Positions 7,834 to 13,397 of a DNA stretch of 15,162 bases are shown piece after piece. The position numbers and the translations under genes were made by a program. The stretch comes from Candidatus Equimonas enterica (GTDB lineage: Bacteria; Bacteroidota; Bacteroidia; Bacteroidales; Bacteroidaceae). Position 1 is the first letter of the stretch, and each line of letters opens with the position of its first letter. Location: contig JAGHRU010000098.1 in assembly GCA_018066225.1 (NCBI GenBank), forward strand, positions 1 through 15,162, in the 5' to 3' direction. The notes under the pieces were generated by a model that saw only the letters and a list, made by a program, of their open reading frames with translations, did not search any database and had not been told where the DNA came from.

Positions 7834-9687
7834 TTAGAACTTGATGACCTTGCGACCCGTCTCGCTGATGCCAACACCATTGAAGGCACCAGTGCGGCGA
7901 CCGTTGAGGTCGTAGTACTTGACGTTGCCGCCCTCACGGATTACGCTATCAACGCCCGTGATGTCGTGGCTGACAGCAGCCTTGGCAGCGTTGATGATGA
8001 AGCCCGTATTGCCATCGATGAGCAGGGCTGCCACCTCGATGTTGCGGTCATCGACGATGGAAGTAGGAGCGGTGAAGGTGTATTCGTAAGCATTCTTCTC
8101 GCCACCCTTGACGCTGGTGGGCACGCTACCGCGCTGACCATTGAGAGCGGGGAGAATGTCGCGTGCTACATCGTCGTAGGTCATCTTGACCTTCGAGCCG
8201 TCGCTCTGGGACTGATAGTAAGGACCTACGCCATTTTCGAGCACAACATAGGCGATGCGATAGGAAGCCTCGTCGAAGTCGTAGCCAAACTCGGTGTTGG
8301 TCTTGACGGTAATCTGATTGCCGACCATCGTGGCACTCTCTACCGAAATCTCGGCGATGCAAGTCGCTGCTTCCTGCTTGAAGTACTTCTCTACGGTGCT
8401 GAAGTCCATCGTGGTGTAGAGGTCGGTGTTGCGATCGATGAAGCCAGTGGGCACCTGCGTGAAGTAGGCTGCCATGTAGGCTTGATAGTTGGAGTAGTAA
8501 GCCTCCATCTCGTCGTTGGTGTGCAGGCTGATGGGCAGGAACTGCTTGCCATACTTGCTCTTCATGCTCTCGATGGTAGCGATACCGCGGGGGCAGTTGG
8601 TGCACCAAGTGCCAGTACCTTCTTCGAGGACAACGGTGCGGGTGTAGTTCTTGGCTACCACGGGAACGGTGACGGTAGCGGTGGAGTTGCCGGGCACTGC
8701 GTCAGCCTCGCCGTTGAACTCGGTGAGTTTGATGGTGACGCTGTGGAGCTTGGTGTCGCTGAAACCGGGAGTCGTAACGACGAAGTTCTTCTCTGCGCCG
8801 ACAGCGATGTTGGTGCTGGGTACTTCGAAGAAGCCAGTCTGGCCGTCGTCCTGCGTCCACTCCATCTTATAGGAAGTGATGGGGTCTGCGCTGTTGTTGG
8901 AAAGGAGGCCATTGATCTTCACCTCCGTGCCTACCATGGTGGGGTTGGTGGTCACATCGCGCAGACGAGCGTCGTGAGCGACAGTGCCTTCACCACGGAT
9001 GATAAGCTTGATGGCAAGGGCAGCATCGTAGCCAGAGCCACTATACTGTTCGGCCATATTTTCCCAGCCATTACCGCTGTTGAGCCAGCAGCAGCCAGAG
9101 GTAGTGACACCTTTATACTGCGCCATAGCGCAATAAGCAGCGGTATAAATCGTAACGCCTGCCACGCCAAATACGCCTGAACCCGTAATGGTGTAAGGCT
9201 CATCGAAGAGGTAGTCAGCATATTGTGCCGTCTTGGGGTTGCACTTCTGACCAGAAGCGAGGATGTCGTCGGAGGGGAAACCATCGAAGGGCATCAGCAT
9301 GGGGCGCACTTCCAGTTCCTCGGGCTGCCACTGCGACCATGAAGGCGCACCGGGGTAACCACCAAACATACAGTTGAGGCCGACGATTTGACGACCCACG
9401 TATGGCGCAAGTTCCTCAGCCGGCACGGAGATGCCATAATAGACTTCGTGACCAAGCACGCCATTGACCAAGCCGCTGTTGGGCGTATTGTCGCCAATAT
9501 AACTCCAATAGTAGGTGTCATCGGTAGCCGCCAAGGTATGGGGCACAATTTGTGCCTTAACCACGACTTCCTGTGTGTCGGCAGCAGGAGCCTTCTTGAA
9601 GCCCATGACCTCGCCTTGGGCAAAGGCGTTAGCGGCACAGGCAAAAGCACCTACCGCGAAGATGAAGGTGAGTAAATTTTTCTTCAT
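7834..9687 (-). CDS. Secreted Omp28-like protein with a thioredoxin-type CXXC motif (copy 1)
   Basis: 617 residues. The start at 9687 gives the signal peptide MKKNLLTFIFAVGAFACAANAFA and follows an A-rich leader. The layout matches the downstream paralogue: an N-terminal domain (about 55-235) with PAEELAPYVGRQIVG and TSGCCWLNSG, a beta-sandwich region (about 240-345), and then a thioredoxin-like domain opening VVLEEGTGTWCTNCPRG with CXXC at 362-365. CTNC differs from the CQWC of the paralogue, and the Pro after the second Cys replaces Val, so the two may differ in redox behaviour. The C-terminus (YYDLNGRRTGAFNGVGISE... KVIKF) holds the sorting-like tail with one extra Phe. It is the first gene of the minus-strand cluster and has the only clear promoter of that cluster (9740-9770). 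The Omp28 family label is confident at domain level; the biochemical role is inferred from CXXC. Confidence 0.88.
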   Translation of the reverse strand: MKKNLLTFIFAVGAFACAANAFAQGEVMGFKKAPAADTQEVVVKAQIVPHTLAATDDTYYWSYIGDNTPNSGLVNGVLGHEVYYGISVPAEELAPYVGRQIVGLNCMFGGYPGAPSWSQWQPEELEVRPMLMPFDGFPSDDILASGQKCNPKTAQYADYLFDEPYTITGSGVFGVAGVTIYTAAYCAMAQYKGVTTSGCCWLNSGNGWENMAEQYSGSGYDAALAIKLIIRGEGTVAHDARLRDVTTNPTMVGTEVKINGLLSNNSADPITSYKMEWTQDDGQTGFFEVPSTNIAVGAEKNFVVTTPGFSDTKLHSVTIKLTEFNGEADAVPGNSTATVTVPVVAKNYTRTVVLEEGTGTWCTNCPRGIATIESMKSKYGKQFLPISLHTNDEMEAYYSNYQAYMAAYFTQVPTGFIDRNTDLYTTMDFSTVEKYFKQEAATCIAEISVESATMVGNQITVKTNTEFGYDFDEASYRIAYVVLENGVGPYYQSQSDGSKVKMTYDDVARDILPALNGQRGSVPTSVKGGEKNAYEYTFTAPTSIVDDRNIEVAALLIDGNTGFIINAAKAAVSHDITGVDSVIREGGNVKYYDLNGRRTGAFNGVGISETGRKVIKF

Positions 9688-9720
9688 TGGTTTGTATTGT
9701 GTTATTAGTAAATATCATCA

Positions 9721-9735
9721 CGACTTTTTTAGTCG
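9721..9735. promoter_or_regulatory. Inverted repeat at the start of the minus-strand cluster's leader
   Basis: CGACTTTTTTAGTCG has perfect 5-bp arms around five T. It lies directly downstream of the -7 element at 9740-9747, so it covers the predicted transcription start (about 9733) and the first leader bases. It may be an operator half-site pair or a 5' mRNA hairpin. Short inverted repeats of this size also occur by chance in A/T-rich DNA. Confidence 0.3.
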
Positions 9736-9739
9736 GTTG

Positions 9740-9770
9740 CAAAATTACTGCTTTTTCCTCAATCGGCAAG
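9740..9770 (-). promoter_or_regulatory. Bacteroidota-type promoter for the secreted-protein cluster
   Basis: On the minus strand the -7 element TAATTTTG (9740-9747) matches TAnnTTTG exactly. A CTTG at 9767-9770 stands 19 bp upstream, one mismatch from the TTTG -33 element of the primary sigma factor of this phylum. The predicted start is near 9733, leaving a leader of about 45 bases before the ATG at 9687. The GGCAA/TTGCC inverted repeat (9765-9779) overlaps the -33 element and could be a regulator site. Confidence 0.7.
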
Positions 9771-9990
9771 TCTTTTGCCCTATTTTTTTCAAAAATATCT
9801 ACATAGATAAGATTTTTATCGCTCTTTTAACGTTACTTAACCGCCTTTCCATGCCATTTGTGTCGATTTTGTCCGTCAAAAGCCATCAAAAGTTACGCCA
9901 CAGCGTCCGCCGCGTGACACTCTGCCAAACGCCGCCATCCGTACTGCCGCCATAGCACGCTGATAATCAACACATTAAAGATAGCGAAAA

Positions 9991-10080
9991 CGATTTGCCC
10001 TTGTCGTAAAAACTATCTGCGCAGGCCGTGAAAACTATCTGCCCAGACCGTTTCACCCGTCCGCGCAGACCGTTTCACCC
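9991..10080. repeat. Degenerate 22-bp tandem repeat upstream of rsfS
   Basis: Three clear copies with a strict 22-bp period lie at about 10013-10034, 10035-10056 and 10057-10078. A weaker copy at 9991-10012 matches the next one at 15 of 22 positions. The shared core is GCxCAGRCCGT, most complete as GCGCAGACCGTTTCACC in the last copy. Each unit is centred on a small dyad (CTGCGCAG at 10017-10024; the near-palindrome GTCCGCGCAGAC at 10059-10070). The array ends 17 bp before the -33 element of rsfS. The period is about two helical turns, so copies would face the same side of the DNA. No spacers are present, so this is not a CRISPR array. Confidence 0.75.
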
Positions 10081-10097
10081 AAAATTAAGGCAGCGAA

Positions 10098-10129
10098 TTT
10101 GGCCAATCGGGAGAAACTTCGTAATTTTG
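10098..10129 (+). promoter_or_regulatory. Bacteroidota-type promoter for rsfS-ftsH-cdsA
   Basis: TTTG at 10098-10101, a 20-bp spacer, and TAATTTTG at 10122-10129 match the phylum consensus (TTTG, 19-21 bp, TAnnTTTG) at every defined position. The transcription start would be near 10136, leaving a short leader of about 22 bases before the ATG at 10158. No Shine-Dalgarno sequence is present, as is usual in this phylum. Confidence 0.82.
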
Positions 10130-10142
10130 CACACCAAATCTT

Positions 10143-10158
10143 TATACACGCGCGTATA
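10143..10158 (+). promoter_or_regulatory. Near-palindrome over the rsfS start codon
   Basis: TATACACGCGCGTATA has perfect TATAC/GTATA arms around ACGCGC, and its last base is the A of the ATG. In the mRNA it could form a small 5-bp hairpin next to the start codon and affect initiation. It is weak thermodynamically, so a role is only suggested. Confidence 0.25.
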
Positions 10159-10517
10159 TGGCCACAACACAAGATACCATCGCCGCCATCGTGAGCGGCA
10201 TACAAGACAAGAAAGGCCGAGGCATCAGCATCGTCGATCTCAGCCACATCATCACAGCCCCCTGCGAGGCTTTTGTCATCTGCACCGGCGGCAGCCCACA
10301 GCAGGTAGATGCCATCGCAGGCTCTATCAACGACACCCTGCGCGAGAGCCTCGGCGAGAAAGCCATCGCCGTGGCTGGACTCGACAACTGCCAATGGGTG
10401 GCCATCGACTACGGCACGGTGATGGTGCACATCTTCCTCGCCGAACTGCGTGACTACTACGACCTCGAGCACCTCTGGCAAGACGCCGTCATCGAGGCCG
10501 TCCCCGACTTGGACTAA
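10158..10517 (+). CDS. rsfS: Ribosome silencing factor RsfS (iojap/YbeB family)
   Basis: 119 residues, the usual length. RsfS binds ribosomal protein L14 on the 50S subunit and blocks joining with the 30S subunit, lowering translation when nutrients are short. Family marks are EAFVICTGGSPQQVDAIAGS (37-56), QWVAIDYGTVMVHIF (79-93; many members have a Gly-Asp where this has Gly-Thr) and DYYDLEHLWQDA (99-110). It is cytoplasmic and has no signal peptide. It is first of a plus-strand operon with its own strong promoter; ftsH starts 28 bp after its stop. The ATG at 10158 is chosen because it begins the conserved N-terminal helix and lies about 22 bases after the predicted transcript start. Confidence 0.95.
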   Translation: MATTQDTIAAIVSGIQDKKGRGISIVDLSHIITAPCEAFVICTGGSPQQVDAIAGSINDTLRESLGEKAIAVAGLDNCQWVAIDYGTVMVHIFLAELRDYYDLEHLWQDAVIEAVPDLD

Positions 10518-10545
10518 ACACACCACACTACTAAACACACGACTT

Positions 10546-12543
10546 ATGCCACAACCCGCAGCACCCAACCCGCAGCAGCAACAACCCAAGATGCCGCGCT
10601 TCAACCTCAACTGGCTCTACCTCGTCATCATCGCTGGCCTCGCCGTCATGTTTTTCCAGAACAGTTGGGGCGAGAGCAACTTCGACAAGGAGGTGTCCTA
10701 CTCCGACATCAAGACCTACATCACCCAAGGCTATGCCAAGGAGGTGGTCGTAGATAAGGCCAAGGGGACTATCAGCCTCGTCATCGACAAGGCACACATC
10801 CGCGACGTCTTCCACGTCAGCACCGACCAAGTGGGCGCATCGCCCACCGTCAGCACCCGCTATCCCTCCACGGACAAGGTGGAAGAGTATCTCACGCAGG
10901 CCGAATACACCGGCAAAGTGACCTACAAGGAGACCCGCAGTGTGCTGCTCAACCTGCTCAGCAGCGTGCTGCCCATCCTCATCTTCGTCGGCCTCTGGTT
11001 TTTCCTCATGCGCTACATGAGCAAAGGCTCTGGCGGCATGGGCGGCATCTTCAACGTAGGCAAGAGCAAGGCACAGGTCATCGAGAAAGGCGAAGGCGGC
11101 ACAGGCGTCACCTTCAAGGACGTTGCAGGACAAGAGAGTGCGAAGCAAGAGGTGCAGGAGATCGTCGATTTCCTCAAAAACCCTGCCAAATATACCAACC
11201 TCGGCGGCAAGATACCCAAGGGCGCACTGCTCGTAGGCCCTCCGGGCACAGGTAAGACGCTGCTGGCCAAAGCCGTGGCAGGCGAAGCCGAAGTGCCCTT
11301 CTTCTCGATGTCGGGCAGCGACTTCGTCGAGATGTTTGTCGGCGTAGGCGCAAGCCGCGTCCGCGACCTCTTCCGCCAGGCCAAGGAGAAAGCACCGAGC
11401 ATCGTCTTCATCGACGAGATAGACGCCGTGGGACGCGCCCGTGGCACCCGCAACTTCGGCGGCAACGATGAGCGCGAGAACACGCTCAACCAACTCCTGA
11501 CGGAGATGGACGGCTTCGGCACCAACTCGGGCGTCATCATCCTCGCCGCCACCAACCGCGTCGATATACTCGACAAGGCCTTGCTGCGCGCCGGACGCTT
11601 CGACCGCCAGATCCACGTGGAACTCCCCGACCTGCCCGAGCGCATCGCCATCTTCGGCGTTCACCTCAAGCCCTTGCGGCTCGAGCCGGGACTCGACGTA
11701 GAACTCCTCGCACGCCAGACCCCGGGCTTCTCGGGCGCAGACATCGCCAACGTGTGCAACGAAGCCGCCCTCATCGCAGCACGTCACGGCAGCGAAAGCG
11801 TGGGCAAGCAAGACTTCCTCGACGCCGTGGATCGCATCATCGGCGGCCTCGAAAAGAAGACCAAAATCATGACCCAAAGCGAGAAACGCAGCATCGCCCT
11901 GCACGAAGCAGGCCATGCCACCGTGTCGTGGCTGCTCGAACACGCCAACCCGCTGGTCAAGGTCACCATCGTACCGCGCGGACAAGCCCTCGGCGCAGCG
12001 TGGTATCTGCCCGAAGAGCGCAACATCACCACCAAGGAGCAGATGCTGGACGAGATATGCGCCACGCTGGGTGGACGCGCAGCCGAAGAGCTCTGCACAG
12101 GCCACATCTCCTCGGGCGCGCTCAACGACCTCGAGACCGTCACCAAGCGCGCCTACGGCATGATAGCCTACCTCGGCATGAGCGACGCACTGCCCAACGT
12201 GTGCTACTACAACACCGAAGAGCAGTTTCACAAGCCCTACTCCGAGCATACGGCACAGCTGATAGACACCGAGGTGCAACGCCTCATCGCCGAACAGTAC
12301 GCCCGCGCCAAGCGCATCCTCTCGGAGCACGCCATGCAGCACGATGCCCTCGCCCAACTCCTGTGCAGCCAGGAGGTCATCTACGCCGAAGACGTCGAGA
12401 AGATATTTGGCCCGCGCCCGTGGAAGAGCCGCGCCGAAGTCATCATCGCCGAGAATAGCCCTGCCGCCGAAGAGCCTGCCACGACCACGACGACAGACGC
12501 CGAAACCATCACCACCACTACGACCGAAAGCACCGCCTCATGA
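10546..12543 (+). CDS. ftsH: ATP-dependent zinc metalloprotease FtsH
   Basis: 665 residues from the ATG at 10546. The frame is open to an ATG at 10450, but that start lies inside rsfS and would add 32 unrelated Ser/Thr-rich residues. Layout: first membrane helix (about 23-37), extracytoplasmic domain (about 38-130), second helix (about 133-155), AAA+ domain and peptidase. Walker A is GPPGTGKT (231-238), the pore loop FVG lies near 264-266, Walker B is VFIDEID (287-293), and the second region of homology includes ATNRVD (335-340) and RAGRFDR (348-354). The zinc site is HEAGH (453-457), with Asp528 in GALNDLE as the third ligand. It degrades unassembled or damaged membrane proteins and some regulators. 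The last 20 or so residues are Thr-rich and unlikely to fold. Its stop overlaps the cdsA start in ATGA. Confidence 0.97.
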   Translation: MPQPAAPNPQQQQPKMPRFNLNWLYLVIIAGLAVMFFQNSWGESNFDKEVSYSDIKTYITQGYAKEVVVDKAKGTISLVIDKAHIRDVFHVSTDQVGASPTVSTRYPSTDKVEEYLTQAEYTGKVTYKETRSVLLNLLSSVLPILIFVGLWFFLMRYMSKGSGGMGGIFNVGKSKAQVIEKGEGGTGVTFKDVAGQESAKQEVQEIVDFLKNPAKYTNLGGKIPKGALLVGPPGTGKTLLAKAVAGEAEVPFFSMSGSDFVEMFVGVGASRVRDLFRQAKEKAPSIVFIDEIDAVGRARGTRNFGGNDERENTLNQLLTEMDGFGTNSGVIILAATNRVDILDKALLRAGRFDRQIHVELPDLPERIAIFGVHLKPLRLEPGLDVELLARQTPGFSGADIANVCNEAALIAARHGSESVGKQDFLDAVDRIIGGLEKKTKIMTQSEKRSIALHEAGHATVSWLLEHANPLVKVTIVPRGQALGAAWYLPEERNITTKEQMLDEICATLGGRAAEELCTGHISSGALNDLETVTKRAYGMIAYLGMSDALPNVCYYNTEEQFHKPYSEHTAQLIDTEVQRLIAEQYARAKRILSEHAMQHDALAQLLCSQEVIYAEDVEKIFGPRPWKSRAEVIIAENSPAAEEPATTTTTDAETITTTTTESTAS

Positions 12544-13382
12544 CCACCTTTGCCAAACGCACGCTCACGGGCATCGGATACGTTGTCCTGCTCTTGGGCA
12601 GTTTCTTGCTCCACCCACTGACATTCGTGGCTTTCGTCGCCCTTGTCAGTGGCCTCGCCACATGGGAGTTTTGCAGCAATGTCAATGCCCACGCTGGCGC
12701 ATCTGTCAATCGCTTCATCACGACATGCGCCACGCTATGCCTCACGCTGGCCATGGCAGGCTACGTCACCGAGTGTGCCCACTCGCGCGACTTCCTGCCC
12801 TACCTCGTCACACTGCTCTATCTGCTCGTGGCCGAACTCTACCGCAACGAGCCCAATCCGCTGGCCAACTGGGCCTACGCCTTCGCCACACAACTCTACA
12901 TTGCGCTACCCATGAGCATGCTCTTCGCTCTGGCGTTTCGCTACGACGCGATGACCAACGCCGTGGTGTACGAGTGGATCTACCCGCTCGCCGTCTTCCT
13001 TTTCCTCTGGACGAGCGATACTGGCGCCTACCTCTGCGGCTCGCTGCTCTCGCGCCGCTTCCCAGCCAAACTCTTCCCGCGCATCTCGCCCAAGAAGTCG
13101 TGGGTGGGCAGCATCGGCGGCGGCGTGCTCTGCCTCGTGGTCGGCGCACTCTTGGGGCTTTTCTTCCCCGATAAACTCCCGATGACAGGCTGGCTCGGCC
13201 TCGCCATCGTCGTCTGCGTCTTCGGCACTTGGGGCGACCTCGTCGAGAGCCTCTTCAAGCGACAACTCGGCGTCAAGGACAGCGGCAACATCCTGCCGGG
13301 ACACGGCGGCATACTCGACCGCTTCGACTCGGCACTGCTGGCCATCCCCGCAGCCACGCTCTATATGCTCTTCTGGCTCTAA
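12540..13382 (+). CDS. cdsA: Phosphatidate cytidylyltransferase CdsA
   Basis: 280 residues, the normal length. CdsA converts phosphatidic acid and CTP to CDP-diacylglycerol, the precursor of the cell's phospholipids, in the inner membrane. The chain consists largely of hydrophobic segments, about seven or eight membrane spans. The conserved middle stretch reads SDTGAYLCG (159-167) and ISPKKSWVGSIGGG (182-195). The family signature is at the C-terminus: FKRQLGVKDSGNILPGHGG (239-257) followed by ILDRFDS, including the Asp residues 247 and 260 that bind the metal. The start overlaps the ftsH stop by four bases (ATGA), which implies coupled translation. The next gene begins 15 bp after its stop. 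Confidence 0.96.
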   Translation: MTTFAKRTLTGIGYVVLLLGSFLLHPLTFVAFVALVSGLATWEFCSNVNAHAGASVNRFITTCATLCLTLAMAGYVTECAHSRDFLPYLVTLLYLLVAELYRNEPNPLANWAYAFATQLYIALPMSMLFALAFRYDAMTNAVVYEWIYPLAVFLFLWTSDTGAYLCGSLLSRRFPAKLFPRISPKKSWVGSIGGGVLCLVVGALLGLFFPDKLPMTGWLGLAIVVCVFGTWGDLVESLFKRQLGVKDSGNILPGHGGILDRFDSALLAIPAATLYMLFWL

Positions 13383-13397
13383 CACCACCTCTGCACT

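Larger units (their letters stand above)
9688..10157. other. 470-bp divergent intergenic region
   Basis: No gene is supported here. From left to right it holds the leader and promoter of the minus-strand cluster (9688-9770) and an A+T-rich stretch with small inverted repeats (TATCT/AGATA at 9796-9809; GATAA/TTATC at 9806-9820). A more G+C-rich piece without clear signals follows (about 9840-9985), then a degenerate 22-bp tandem repeat (9991-10080) and the rsfS promoter and leader (10098-10157). An open frame that enters from inside the gene at 7834-9687 reaches 9955 but is only the antisense frame running on. Confidence 0.8.

Noticed and set aside
9515..9955. Possible small gene in the divergent region
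   Set aside because: The frame begins inside the CXXC protein gene as antisense, and its intergenic part is Phe/Lys-rich as expected from A/T-rich noncoding DNA. No start or promoter supports it.
9991..10080. CRISPR array
   Set aside because: The 22-bp units are contiguous and degenerate, with no unique spacers and no cas genes.
10450..10545. 32-codon N-terminal extension of FtsH
   Set aside because: It overlaps the end of rsfS, is Ser/Thr-rich and unlike FtsH N-termini. The ATG at 10546 stands shortly before the first membrane helix.
10531..12357. 608-codon minus-strand open frame opposite ftsH
   Set aside because: FtsH on the plus strand has all its motifs. The antisense product is an Asp/Glu/His/Val-rich chain with no family features and no promoter.
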